This document shows, piece by piece, positions 1 through 8,349 of a stretch of 64,000 nucleotides of DNA (position 1 is the first letter of the stretch; every line of letters starts with the position of its first letter). The position numbers and the translations under genes were made by a program. The notes beneath the pieces are model-generated. The model did no database searches, was not told where the DNA came from, and was given only the letters and a program-made list of their open reading frames with translations. The stretch spans positions 186,001 to 250,000 of the forward strand of contig NZ_ATWY01000001.1 of the NCBI RefSeq assembly GCF_000421405.1. The letters run 5' to 3'. The DNA is from Butyrivibrio sp. NC2007. Lineage in GTDB: Bacteria > Bacillota > Clostridia > Lachnospirales > Lachnospiraceae.

Positions 1-407
1 TCGAAGAGATCATGGAGATGGAGAAGTGGGATCCTTCAAGAATCAACGAAAAGAAAGAGATCCTTGCCTTTGAGCTCACAAGTCTTGTACATGGAAAAGA
101 GGAAGCTCAGAAAGCTCAGGATGCAGCAAGAGCACTCTTTGCAGGCGGCGGAGACATGGCAAACGTTCCATCCGTATCTCTCAAGGAAGAAGACTTTAGA
201 GACGGCGTAGTAGACATTCTTCAAGTCCTCGTATCCGCAGGCCTCTGCGCAACACGTAGCGAAGCAAGACGCGCAGTAGAACAGGGCGGCGTACTCTTTA
301 ACGACGAAAAAGTAACCGACGTAAAAACTACCTACACCAAGGAATCCTTCGGTGATGGAGTAATGGTTCGTAAGGGAAAGAAAAACTTCAAAAAAGTTAC
401 AGTATAA
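1..407 (+). CDS. tyrS: Tyrosyl-tRNA synthetase, C-terminal part (5' truncated by window edge)
   Basis: The reading frame is open from the first base of the window and ends with TAA at 405-407, so only about the last 134 residues are present. TyrRS charges tRNA-Tyr in the cytoplasm. The visible part has the end of the anticodon-binding region (KEILAFELTSLVHG, then an alanine-rich AQDAARALF helix) and the C-terminal S4-like RNA-binding domain (LVSAGLCATRSEARRAV followed by GGVLFND). This order is that of bacterial TyrRS. The catalytic domain lies outside the window. The ATG at 12 is internal and not a start. A strong terminator hairpin lies 112 bp downstream. Identity is confident because both the linker and the S4 domain match the family. 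Confidence 0.9.
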   Translation, partial: EEIMEMEKWDPSRINEKKEILAFELTSLVHGKEEAQKAQDAARALFAGGGDMANVPSVSLKEEDFRDGVVDILQVLVSAGLCATRSEARRAVEQGGVLFNDEKVTDVKTTYTKESFGDGVMVRKGKKNFKKVTV

Positions 408-463
408 TTCATCTATCTTTTATACTATTTGATTGAATGCTTTTACATTCTTCCACAATCCAT

Positions 464-614
464 GGGGGATCGGGTAAATATTTACATTTTTGTGAGTTAT
501 GCCCATGAAAGGAGACTTAAAAAAGCAGGTGCCTATGCACCTGCTTTTTTTGTATAAGGCTCATTGAGTTCTTGAGGCATCCGAGCAAAAATGGAAATAT
601 TTACCCGATCCCCC
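464..614. repeat. Long inverted repeat (28-bp arms) enclosing a terminator
   Basis: Positions 464-491 and 587-614 are reverse complements at 27 of 28 positions (arm begins GGGGGATCGGGTAAATATTT). Similarity continues more weakly on both sides, with CC-T/A-T just outside and ATGCC just inside. The arms are about 95 bp apart and enclose a perfect 14-bp hairpin at 519-550. The element fills the space between the convergent tyrS and transaldolase genes. It could be a MITE or palindromic intergenic repeat, or one long nested terminator. No clear target-site duplication is visible. Confidence 0.75.
519..550. terminator. Bidirectional intrinsic terminator between tyrS and transaldolase gene
   Basis: A perfect 14-bp stem (519-532 with 537-550) closes a CTAT loop. 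It has a GC-rich core GCAGGTGC/GCACCTGC, six A on the left and six to seven T on the right, so it can act as a Rho-independent terminator in both directions. It lies between two converging genes, as expected. Confidence 0.9.
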
Positions 615-635
615 AAGGCTTATCGATAAAGTAAA

Positions 636-1289
636 TCACTCACCAAATACAGCAAGATAATCCTTCTGGAACTTTTCGATTCCGGCGTCGGTGAGAGGGT
701 GGTGGGTCATCTGCTCGATTACTTTGTAAGGAACTGTTGCGATGTCAGCACCTGCAAGAGCGCAGTCTGTTACGTGCATAGGGTGACGTACGCTTGCTGC
801 AATGATCTCTGTCTGGATGTTGTGGATGTTGAAGATCTCAGCAACCTCTGAAATAAGGTCTGTTCCACGAACACTGATATCATCAAGCCTTCCAAGGAAT
901 GGGCTTACAAATGCAGCGCCTGCTCTTGCGCAGAGAAGAGCCTGATTTGCTGTGAAGATAAGAGTCATGTTAACTTTGATTCCTTCGCTTGAAAGAACTT
1001 TGCATGCCTTAAGTCCCTCGATTGTCATAGGGATCTTAACAACCATGTTCTTGTGGAGCTTGGCAATCTCGCGACCTTCTGTGATCATGCCTTCTGCATC
1101 TGTTGTTGTAGCCTTAACTTCCCCGCTGATAGGGCCATCAACTATAGAAGCAATTTCCTGAACAACCTCGTAAACGTCACGGCCTTCTTTTGCGATAAGA
1201 GAAGGGTTTGTTGTAACGCCGCAGATTACTCCCATTTCGTTTGCCTTTTTGATCTCTTCGATATTGGCAGTGTCTAAGAATAACTTCAT
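636..1289 (-). CDS. Transaldolase / fructose-6-phosphate aldolase family protein (TalC/FSA type)
   Basis: A 217-residue protein of the small transaldolase family (FSA/TalC, about 215-220 aa), so full length. These TIM-barrel enzymes use a Schiff-base lysine either to transfer dihydroxyacetone units in the pentose phosphate pathway or to cleave fructose 6-phosphate. The start MKLFLDTAN, the GVTTNPSL segment and the lysine in VVKIPMT (Lys85, same position as in E. coli FSA) are visible, followed by [19 protein letters not shown] and the SPFLGRLDD phosphate-site region. The ATG at 1289 is preferred over an in-frame GTG at 1298 because AAGGAG lies 8 nt upstream of the ATG. It is transcribed alone, towards the shared terminator. 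Which of the two activities it has cannot be read from sequence alone. Confidence 0.88.
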   Translation of the reverse strand: MKLFLDTANIEEIKKANEMGVICGVTTNPSLIAKEGRDVYEVVQEIASIVDGPISGEVKATTTDAEGMITEGREIAKLHKNMVVKIPMTIEGLKACKVLSSEGIKVNMTLIFTANQALLCARAGAAFVSPFLGRLDDISVRGTDLISEVAEIFNIHNIQTEIIAASVRHPMHVTDCALAGADIATVPYKVIEQMTHHPLTDAGIEKFQKDYLAVFGE

Positions 1290-1442
1290 TTTTCTCACTC
1301 CTTTTTAGCTGTGTTGTTTTATTTACCAAAAAACATTCTAACACTATTTCTTGGTTTTATGTGGTTAATTTTTGCTATTTTCCTATCAAATATCACGCGA
1401 ATTACATAAATTGTTTACAATTTATTTTTAAAAAATTTGTGT

Positions 1443-1454
1443 TACAATAGACTC
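1443..1454 (+). promoter_or_regulatory. Candidate -10 element placing the copA start codon at +1 (possible leaderless mRNA)
   Basis: TACAAT at 1443-1448 ends 6 nt before the copA ATG at 1455, and no Shine-Dalgarno-like sequence precedes that ATG. A good -35 hexamer is not evident, so the promoter assignment is tentative. If real, transcription would begin at or next to the start codon. Confidence 0.35.
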
Positions 1455-4019
1455 ATGGAAAAATATATGATAACCGGCATGAGCTGTGCTGCATGCCAGG
1501 CACGAGTTGAAAAAGCAGTAAATAGTGTAGATGGGGTTTCATCCTGTAACGTAAATCTTCTGACAAACTCAATGGGCGTAGAGGGAAGTGCGTCAAAAGA
1601 AGAAATTATAAAAGCCGTAGAAGAAGCAGGTTACGGAGCAAGCCTTATGGATGCAGAAGAGGAGGCTCTTAAGGATACGCAGACTCCGGTTCTGAAAAAG
1701 AGACTGATCACCTCTTTAGCATTTCTGATAGTTCTTATGTACATCTCAATGGGTCACCATATGTTTGGTTTTCCGCTTCCTATGTTTCTGACCCATAACC
1801 ACATAGCTATGGGAATCACACAGATGATCCTTTCACTTATAGTGATGATCATCAATAAGAAGTTCTTTACAAGCGGCTTTAGCTCACTTGTCCATGGTTC
1901 ACCTAATATGGATACGCTGGTAGCTCTTGGAAGTTCAGCATCATTCATCTACAGTGTCTTTTCCATAATTCCGGGAAATGACCTGTATTTCGAGTCAGCT
2001 GCCATGATTGTTACCCTTATCACAGTCGGCAAAATGCTTGAGGCAAAGAGTAAAGGCAGAACCACTGATGCAATAAAGAGCCTTATGAAGCTTGCACCTA
2101 AGACAGCTACTATCGTTGATAATTATGGCAAGGAAAAAGAGATTCCCATTGAGCAGATAAAAGTAGGTGATATCTTTGTTGTAAGACCGGGAGAGAGCAT
2201 TCCTGTTGACGGAGTAGTTGTTGAAGGAAACAGCGCAGTTAATGAGTCAGCACTTACAGGCGAGAGTATTCCTGTAGATAAATTCATTGGATCAGAAGTT
2301 AGCGCTGCTACAATGAATAACTCAGGATTTATAAGATGCAGAGCAACAAGAGTAGGCAGGGATACAACACTTTCACAGATTATTAAGATGGTAAGTGATG
2401 CTTCTGCCACAAAAGCGCCAATAGCCAAGATTGCAGACAAAGTTTCCGCTGTTTTTGTTCCTATAGTTATCTGCATTGCCATAATTACATTCATTATTTG
2501 GATGATTGTAGGCGTTCCATTTGGCTATGCCTTATCAAGAGCCATCGCAGTTCTTGTTATAAGCTGCCCATGCGCTCTTGGACTTGCAACTCCGGTTGCT
2601 ATTATGGTCGGCAACGGAATGGGTGCCAAAAACGGGATCATGTTTAAGACCGCAACGTCTTTGGAAAACGCAGGTAAGACTCAGATTATAGCACTGGATA
2701 AAACCGGCACCATCACAAAGGGCGAGCCTATTGTCACAGATGTATTCACCGTAGATTCCATCTCAAGAAGCGGCTATTCACTGATAAACAACTCAGAGAA
2801 TGAGCTTCTTAAGATAGCAGGTCTTTTGGAGAATAAGAGTGAACACCCTCTGGCAAAAGCTATTGTTGATTATGTAGGTGATCCGTACTCATATACAGAA
2901 GATCCTTATGCTGAAGAGAAAGATGATGTGACGGATTTTGAAGTCCTTCCGGGCCAGGGCCTTAAGGCAAACTACAGAGGCAGTGAAGTAATTGGTGCAT
3001 CCTTCAAATATATCAGCACTATATGCAAAATAATTCCTGAAGCCAGGGAAAAAGCAATAGGACTTGCAAATCAAGGGAAAACACCTCTTTGCTTTGCAAA
3101 AGACGGTAAACTGATCGGTATAATTGCAGTTGCTGACTCTATTAAGGAAGATTCAGCAGAGGCTATTAAAGAGCTCAAAAACATGGGAATTCATGTTGTA
3201 ATGCTCACAGGTGACAACCAGAGAACAGCAATGGCCATCGGTGATGAAGCAGGTGTTGATGAGATAGCATCAGAGATAATGCCTGAGGGAAAAGAGTCTG
3301 TAATCAGAAAACTCTCAGAATATGGCAAGGTTGCAATGGTTGGAGACGGAATAAATGATGCTCCGGCTCTTACAAGAGCTGATACAGGAATCGCCATTGG
3401 TGCAGGAACGGATGTTGCAATTGATGCCGGTGACGTAGTGGTAATGAAAGGAAGTCTGAAAGATGTTTCCGCTGCAATAAGGCTTTCAAGAGCAACTCTT
3501 ACAAATATCTATCAGAACTTATTCTGGGCATTCTTCTATAATGTTATCGGAATTCCTCTTGCTGCAGGCGCTTACATAAAGGCCTTCGGCTGGGAGCTTA
3601 GCCCTATGTTTGGTGCTGCGGCCATGAGTCTTTCAAGCTTTTTTGTAGTGACCAATGCACTGAGATTAAATCTTTTGAAAGTACATGACCCGTCCAAGGA
3701 TAAGCCACTTAAGAATGCAATTACTAAAGAAATACTTACAACAGAAGTACTTAATGAAATAAAAAGCCAGACAGATAAAACAATAAACGAAAGGAAGGAA
3801 AAAAATATGGCAACAAAGACATTAAACATTGAGGGAATGATGTGTGGACACTGCGAGATGTCCGTAAAGAAGGCTCTTGAGAGCTTAGAAGGAGTTAGTG
3901 CTGCAGAAGTAAGCCACGAGAAAGGAACAGCTGTTGTTACACTTGAAGGTGACGTTGCAGATGACGTTCTCAAAAAGGCTGTAGAAGATAAAGACTACAA
4001 AGTTACTTCCATTAATTGA
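1455..4019 (+). CDS. copA: Copper-translocating P1B-type ATPase with C-terminal CopZ-like HMA domain
   Basis: An 854-residue membrane pump that exports Cu(I) using ATP. In order: N-terminal heavy-metal domain with GMSCAAC (Cys11, Cys14); eight predicted membrane segments with the transport motif CPC near residue 370; actuator motif TGES near 268; phosphorylated Asp in DKTGT near 415; SEHPLA in the nucleotide domain; and GDGINDAPAL near 631. After the last membrane segment a charged linker leads to a second HMA domain (about 785-854) with GMMCGHC. The ATG at 1455 is chosen because the HMA domain starts at once; an upstream in-frame TTG at 1437 adds six unlikely residues. No copper repressor gene is adjacent. 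A ribosome-binding site inside the gene may also yield the last domain as a separate chaperone. Copper specificity is inferred from CPC and the HMA domains. Confidence 0.93.
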   Translation: MEKYMITGMSCAACQARVEKAVNSVDGVSSCNVNLLTNSMGVEGSASKEEIIKAVEEAGYGASLMDAEEEALKDTQTPVLKKRLITSLAFLIVLMYISMGHHMFGFPLPMFLTHNHIAMGITQMILSLIVMIINKKFFTSGFSSLVHGSPNMDTLVALGSSASFIYSVFSIIPGNDLYFESAAMIVTLITVGKMLEAKSKGRTTDAIKSLMKLAPKTATIVDNYGKEKEIPIEQIKVGDIFVVRPGESIPVDGVVVEGNSAVNESALTGESIPVDKFIGSEVSAATMNNSGFIRCRATRVGRDTTLSQIIKMVSDASATKAPIAKIADKVSAVFVPIVICIAIITFIIWMIVGVPFGYALSRAIAVLVISCPCALGLATPVAIMVGNGMGAKNGIMFKTATSLENAGKTQIIALDKTGTITKGEPIVTDVFTVDSISRSGYSLINNSENELLKIAGLLENKSEHPLAKAIVDYVGDPYSYTEDPYAEEKDDVTDFEVLPGQGLKANYRGSEVIGASFKYISTICKIIPEAREKAIGLANQGKTPLCFAKDGKLIGIIAVADSIKEDSAEAIKELKNMGIHVVMLTGDNQRTAMAIGDEAGVDEIASEIMPEGKESVIRKLSEYGKVAMVGDGINDAPALTRADTGIAIGAGTDVAIDAGDVVVMKGSLKDVSAAIRLSRATLTNIYQNLFWAFFYNVIGIPLAAGAYIKAFGWELSPMFGAAAMSLSSFFVVTNALRLNLLKVHDPSKDKPLKNAITKEILTTEVLNEIKSQTDKTINERKEKNMATKTLNIEGMMCGHCEMSVKKALESLEGVSAAEVSHEKGTAVVTLEGDVADDVLKKAVEDKDYKVTSIN
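3790..3809 (+). promoter_or_regulatory. Internal ribosome-binding site and ATG for a CopZ-like product within copA
   Basis: AAAGGAAGGA at 3790-3799 lies 7 nt before an in-frame ATG at 3807. Translation from there would give a 70-residue protein beginning MATKTLNIEGMMCGHC and ending at the copA stop, which is exactly the size and layout of a free CopZ copper chaperone. The start falls at the junction between the linker and the domain. Whether ribosomes use it is not known from sequence. Confidence 0.5.
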
Positions 4020-4070
4020 TTTTTGTGGTATTATATTTAGACGGCCAAAATTTATGGGGAGGGGAGAAGT

Positions 4071-4508
4071 ATGGAGAAAAAGATCAAGATCAAATACTTC
4101 AATGACAAGATTGAGAAGCTGCAGTATATTGACGGAAAGTCCGATTGGATCGACCTTAGAAGTGCAGAGGACGTTGATCTGAAAGAGGGAGAATTTCATC
4201 TTATTCCCCTGGGAGTAGCCATGGAAATTCCGCAAGGCTATGAGGCTCATGTTGTTCCAAGGAGCTCAACCTTTAAGAACTTCGGAATCATCCAGGCCAA
4301 TCACATGGGTATTATCGATCACTCATATTGCGGAGATAATGACCAGTGGTTCGTCCCTGTTATAGCCATGAGAGATACTCATATTGGCTTTAATGACCGT
4401 ATTTGTCAGTTTAGGATCATGGAGAACCAGCCAACCATCGTCTTTGAGGAGTGTGACCACTTAGAAGGCGCAGACAGAGGTGGTTTTGGTTCTACAGGAA
4501 CAAAATAA
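4071..4508 (+). CDS. dut: dUTP diphosphatase (dUTPase)
   Basis: A 145-residue trimeric dUTPase that hydrolyses dUTP to dUMP and pyrophosphate, keeping uracil out of DNA and supplying dUMP for dTMP synthesis. The five family motifs appear in order: DLRSAEDV (a diverged motif 1), PRSST (2), [14 protein letters not shown] (3, with the catalytic Asp), RICQFRI (4) and [10 protein letters not shown] (5, the phosphate-binding tail). Length fits the family. A GGGGAGGGGAG ribosome-binding site precedes the ATG. It sits 51 bp after copA and 21 bp before gltX on the same strand; co-transcription with gltX is plausible. Confidence 0.92.
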   Translation: MEKKIKIKYFNDKIEKLQYIDGKSDWIDLRSAEDVDLKEGEFHLIPLGVAMEIPQGYEAHVVPRSSTFKNFGIIQANHMGIIDHSYCGDNDQWFVPVIAMRDTHIGFNDRICQFRIMENQPTIVFEECDHLEGADRGGFGSTGTK

Positions 4509-4529
4509 TCATCACAAAGAGGAGTTAAA

Positions 4530-5993
4530 ATGACTAAGATTCGTACAAGGTACGCCCCGAGCCCAACAGGACGCATGCATGTGGGCAATTTAAGAACAGC
4601 TCTTTATGCTTATCTTATTTCCAAGCATGAAGGCGGAGACTATATTCTTCGTATCGAAGATACAGACCAGGAGAGATTTGTTGAAGGTGCAACAGAGATC
4701 ATCTACAAGACTCTTAAGGACACAGGTCTTATCCACGATGAAGGTCCCGATATCGGCGGCCCTGTAGGTCCCTACGTTCAGTCAGAGCGTCAGAAGGCCG
4801 GAATTTATATGCAGTATGCAAAAGAGCTTATCGACAAAGGCGAGGCTTATTACTGCTTCTGTGACGAGGAGAGACTTAAGACCCTTGTTCAGAAGATTGA
4901 AGTAGAGGGCGAAGTAAAAGAGATCAGCGTATACGACAAGCATTGCCTGCATCTTTCCAAGGAAGAGATTGAGAAAAACCTTGCTGAAGGCAAGAAGTTC
5001 GTCATCAGACAGAACAACCCTACAGAAGGCACAACAACCTTCCACGACGAGCTCTACGGAGATGTAAGCGTCGAGAACAAAGAGCTTGATGACATGATCC
5101 TTATCAAGTCAGACGGCTATCCTACATACAACTTCGCCAACGTAGTAGATGACCATCTCATGGGAATCACACATGTTGTAAGAGGTAATGAGTATATTTC
5201 TTCATCACCTAAATACAACAGACTCTACGATGCATTCGGCTGGGAAGTACCCAAGTACATTCACTGTCCTCTTATCACAGACGAGGAGCACCACAAGCTT
5301 TCAAAGAGATCCGGTCATTCATCTTTCGAAGATCTCATTGAGCAGGGCTTTGTACCTGAGGCGGTTGTAAACTTTGTAGCTCTTCTTGGATGGTCTCCGG
5401 AAGATAACAGCGAGATTATGAGTTTAAAAGAGCTTGTTGAGAAATTCGACTATAAGAGAATCAACAAGTCACCTGCCGTATTTGACTACACAAAGCTCAA
5501 ATGGATGAACGGCGAGTACTTAAAGAAGATGGACGAGGATGAGTTCTTTGCACAGGCACGTCCTTATCTTGAGAAAGCAATCAAGAAGCCTTTGGATCTT
5601 AAGAAGATTTCAAACATGGTTAAGACCAGAATTGAGATCTGGCCTGATATCGAAGCAATGGTAGACTTCTTTGATGAGCTTCCTGAGTATGACACAGCAA
5701 TCTATGCTCACAAGAAGATGAAGACAGACAAGGATTCCTCACTTAAGGTTCTCAAAGAGGTTCTTCCTTTACTTGAAGCACATGACGATTACACAAATGA
5801 TGCTCTTTATGCGCTTCTTTCAGACTATATCAAGAAGAATGAGTACAAGAACGGTTATGTACTCTGGCCTGTAAGAATAGCAGTTTCAGGAAAAGAGATG
5901 ACTCCCTGCGGAGCAACAGAGCTCATGGAAGTAATCGGCAAGGACGAGACCATTAAGAGAATTAAAAAAGGAATTGAATTACTTGAAGCTTAA
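4530..5993 (+). CDS. gltX: Glutamyl-tRNA synthetase
   Basis: A 487-residue class I aminoacyl-tRNA synthetase that attaches glutamate to tRNA-Glu. The N-terminal Rossmann fold carries [16 protein letters not shown] with the HIGH-type motif HVGN. The GluRS hallmark segment [15 protein letters not shown] and the KMSKS-type loop KLSKRSG follow, then a helical anticodon-binding region. Length matches bacterial GluRS. A clear AGAGGAG site lies 7-8 nt before the ATG. The 3' end overlaps the start of the downstream helicase gene by up to 20 bp, suggesting translational coupling. In Clostridia a single GltX may also charge tRNA-Gln for later amidation; that cannot be judged here. Confidence 0.95.
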   Translation: MTKIRTRYAPSPTGRMHVGNLRTALYAYLISKHEGGDYILRIEDTDQERFVEGATEIIYKTLKDTGLIHDEGPDIGGPVGPYVQSERQKAGIYMQYAKELIDKGEAYYCFCDEERLKTLVQKIEVEGEVKEISVYDKHCLHLSKEEIEKNLAEGKKFVIRQNNPTEGTTTFHDELYGDVSVENKELDDMILIKSDGYPTYNFANVVDDHLMGITHVVRGNEYISSSPKYNRLYDAFGWEVPKYIHCPLITDEEHHKLSKRSGHSSFEDLIEQGFVPEAVVNFVALLGWSPEDNSEIMSLKELVEKFDYKRINKSPAVFDYTKLKWMNGEYLKKMDEDEFFAQARPYLEKAIKKPLDLKKISNMVKTRIEIWPDIEAMVDFFDELPEYDTAIYAHKKMKTDKDSSLKVLKEVLPLLEAHDDYTNDALYALLSDYIKKNEYKNGYVLWPVRIAVSGKEMTPCGATELMEVIGKDETIKRIKKGIELLEA

Positions 5994-7905
5994 TACACTA
6001 AACGATTCACAGCTACAAGCTGTAAGCCACGTAAAAGGCCCTGCAATAGTACTTGCAGGGCCGGGAAGTGGCAAAACCAAGGTGATAGTGGAACGGCTCA
6101 GATACATGATAGAAAACAGCCGCATATCGCCTTCTGAAATTCTTGTTATCACATTTACTAAGGCTGCAGCCATAGAGATGCAGTACAGATTCTTAAAAAT
6201 CACGGATAGTTCTTATCCCGAAGTAGTCTTTGGAACTTTTCATTCTGTCTTTTACAAGATCATTCGGAACAGTAAATCCAAAAGCGAAAAAAACATTGAA
6301 ATAGCACCGGAAAAGATAAAATATGAAATCCTGAGAGATTGTCTGTCAATGCTTAGAAGCAAAAGAAAAATTGATGACCGCATCTATGAGGATTCTCTTT
6401 TAGAGCTCTCTGACATAATCTCTGAGATTTCAAGGATCAAAAACCTTGGCATAGAGCCTGCAGAAGCTTTGGAAAGCTTGTCTGCATGCAGCGTATTTCC
6501 TGATGTCTTTGAATATTATAATAAAAGACTTATAGAATTCGGCATGATTGATTTTGACGACATGCTGGTAAGATGCAAGAAGCTGCTGGAAGATAAGCCG
6601 GGTATCCTTAAACTTTGGCAGGATAGGTTTAAGTATATACTTGTTGATGAATATCAGGATATCAATCCTGTTCAATACAGCGTTCTAAGGCTTCTTCTTG
6701 GAGACAGGGCAAATATTTTTGCAGTGGGGGATGATGATCAGTCAATTTATGGCTTTAGAGGTTCAGATCCGCATATAATGCTTGATTTTAAAGACAGTTT
6801 TGCAAAGCTAAATCCAAAAGTCTTTAACCTCAGCATCAACTATCGCTGTGGAAGTGACATTCTAAACAATGCTCTAAGAGTAATTGAGGAAAATGAGATC
6901 AGATTCAAAAAGATTCTTTCAGCATTTGAGGGAAACGGCAAAGGATCAGTAATAACAAGGCGTTATGAGAGCAGAAAGATTCAAAATGAGATGATAGCTC
7001 TTTTCCTAAAAAAACATTTGGATAAGCTAGATGACATAGCGATTCTCTACAGAACAAACTCAGAAGCACAGCAGCTTGAGATGGTTCTAAATAGATATGG
7101 GATTCCGACAACTATAGATAAGAGTGATCAGAGCATTTTTAGCGCAAAGTCAGTTGAGCTTTGCATTTCCTATATGTCTTTTGCCTATAAAGGTCAGAGG
7201 AGAAGCGATTTCTATAAGATAATAAATAAACCAATGAGGTATATTTCACGAGACTGTGCGCCGGATGAAATAGTAAAGGAAGCTGTCATAAGCAGGTTTT
7301 ACAGAAACAATAACAACAGACTACGGACAGTCCGGGATTTCTTTTCCCAAATTGAGATGATAAGGCACTTAAGACCCACGCTTATGATGAGGTATCTAAG
7401 AAGAACGGTTGGAATTGAGAGTCTTTTTCCCGGTGAGATAATCGCGCTTGATGAACTCGAAAGAATAGCACTAGACTTTACAGACAGCAGGAAATTCCTG
7501 GAATATTTATTAGCAAAAAGAGAAGAAAGCAGTAAAGATTCTATAAAAGAAAATCGTGTATCTGATGGGAAAAGAGTCAACATCATGACCATGCACGGGT
7601 CAAAGGGTCTGGAATTTGAGATAGTTTGGCTCCCTGATCTTAATGAAGGTATCATACCGTCAAGGAGCGCAACATCAAAAGAGCAGATAGAAGAAGAGCG
7701 CCGTATGCTCTACGTCGCAATGACAAGGGCAAAAAAGGCGCTCATAATGTCATATATTACGGGAAACAAGGAAAATCAGATGCTCCCCACAAGATTTATT
7801 CGTCCAATAAGAGATCTTTGGGAAAAGACCTATAAGAATCAGACTTCTTCTGAGCCATCTTCGGGAAGATCGATGAGCTCATCAAACTCTACATCATCGA
7901 GATAG
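5974..7905 (+). CDS. UvrD/PcrA-family ATP-dependent 3'-5' DNA helicase
   Basis: A protein of about 640 residues with the ordered motifs of superfamily 1A helicases: Q motif LNDSQLQAV, Walker A GPGSGKT, Walker B DEYQDIN, motif [23 protein letters not shown], the [10 protein letters not shown] motif V and [13 protein letters not shown] motif VI. It should unwind DNA in repair or replication restart. It is shorter than typical PcrA (about 730 aa). No ATG is available near the start. TTG at 5974 has AAGG only 2 nt away, so TTG at 5983 (10 nt from AAGGA) may be the true start; both lie inside gltX. The last 22 codons (a Ser-rich tail) overlap the convergent DUF1292 gene, and this tail is outside the conserved helicase core. 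Confidence 0.9.
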   Translation: MNYLKLNTLNDSQLQAVSHVKGPAIVLAGPGSGKTKVIVERLRYMIENSRISPSEILVITFTKAAAIEMQYRFLKITDSSYPEVVFGTFHSVFYKIIRNSKSKSEKNIEIAPEKIKYEILRDCLSMLRSKRKIDDRIYEDSLLELSDIISEISRIKNLGIEPAEALESLSACSVFPDVFEYYNKRLIEFGMIDFDDMLVRCKKLLEDKPGILKLWQDRFKYILVDEYQDINPVQYSVLRLLLGDRANIFAVGDDDQSIYGFRGSDPHIMLDFKDSFAKLNPKVFNLSINYRCGSDILNNALRVIEENEIRFKKILSAFEGNGKGSVITRRYESRKIQNEMIALFLKKHLDKLDDIAILYRTNSEAQQLEMVLNRYGIPTTIDKSDQSIFSAKSVELCISYMSFAYKGQRRSDFYKIINKPMRYISRDCAPDEIVKEAVISRFYRNNNNRLRTVRDFFSQIEMIRHLRPTLMMRYLRRTVGIESLFPGEIIALDELERIALDFTDSRKFLEYLLAKREESSKDSIKENRVSDGKRVNIMTMHGSKGLEFEIVWLPDLNEGIIPSRSATSKEQIEEERRMLYVAMTRAKKALIMSYITGNKENQMLPTRFIRPIRDLWEKTYKNQTSSEPSSGRSMSSSNSTSSR

Positions 7906-8210
7906 AGGTTAAATGCCTCAGCCACAGCTTCATATTCTGCATCGTCGCTGATATAGCCAAGCTCAGGTTCTGTATCGTCTCCATTTACAATAAATTCATA
8001 GAACCATACATTTCCGTCGTTGTTCTGGCCATTTTCATCGAGAGGAAGAAGAACGATATAATCCTTGCTATTTACGGTAAGAACAATGATGATAGCACAG
8101 GTGACAACCTCGATCTTGCCATCTTTAGTCTCTATCTCAACATCAACGGTCATCTGCTCATCATTTTCAATCTTGGTGTTCATGTCAGTTGCAATCTTGG
8201 AAAATTCCAT
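7839..8210 (-). CDS. DUF1292 family protein
   Basis: A 123-residue acidic protein without signal peptide or membrane segment. The central pattern (VVTCAIIIVLTVNSKDYIVLLPL followed by VWFYEFI and a very acidic C-terminus) is that of the DUF1292 family of Firmicutes, whose function is unknown. GGAGG precedes the ATG. The last 67 bp overlap the 3' end of the convergent helicase gene, so its acidic EDGSEEV end is encoded opposite the helicase's Ser-rich tail. No partner gene is evident. The family assignment is from memory of the pattern; no function should be inferred. Confidence 0.75.
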   Translation of the reverse strand: MEFSKIATDMNTKIENDEQMTVDVEIETKDGKIEVVTCAIIIVLTVNSKDYIVLLPLDENGQNNDGNVWFYEFIVNGDDTEPELGYISDDAEYEAVAEAFNLYLDDVEFDELIDLPEDGSEEV

Positions 8211-8349
8211 GCCAGCCTCCTTGGGTAATGATAAAAATTACTATTTATAGCCTTAGTATAGCATAAACCTAGCGTTTTGGTGTGCATATTAAGGGCAAAT
8301 GTGTTAAAATAATACGGCGTATTGAAAAAAATGGGGAAACAGGTGCAAA

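Noticed and set aside
3885..4250. Minus-strand ORF of about 121 codons across the copA/dut junction
   Set aside because: It is antisense to the CopZ-like domain and dUTPase, both well conserved. It lacks a ribosome-binding site and shows no family pattern.
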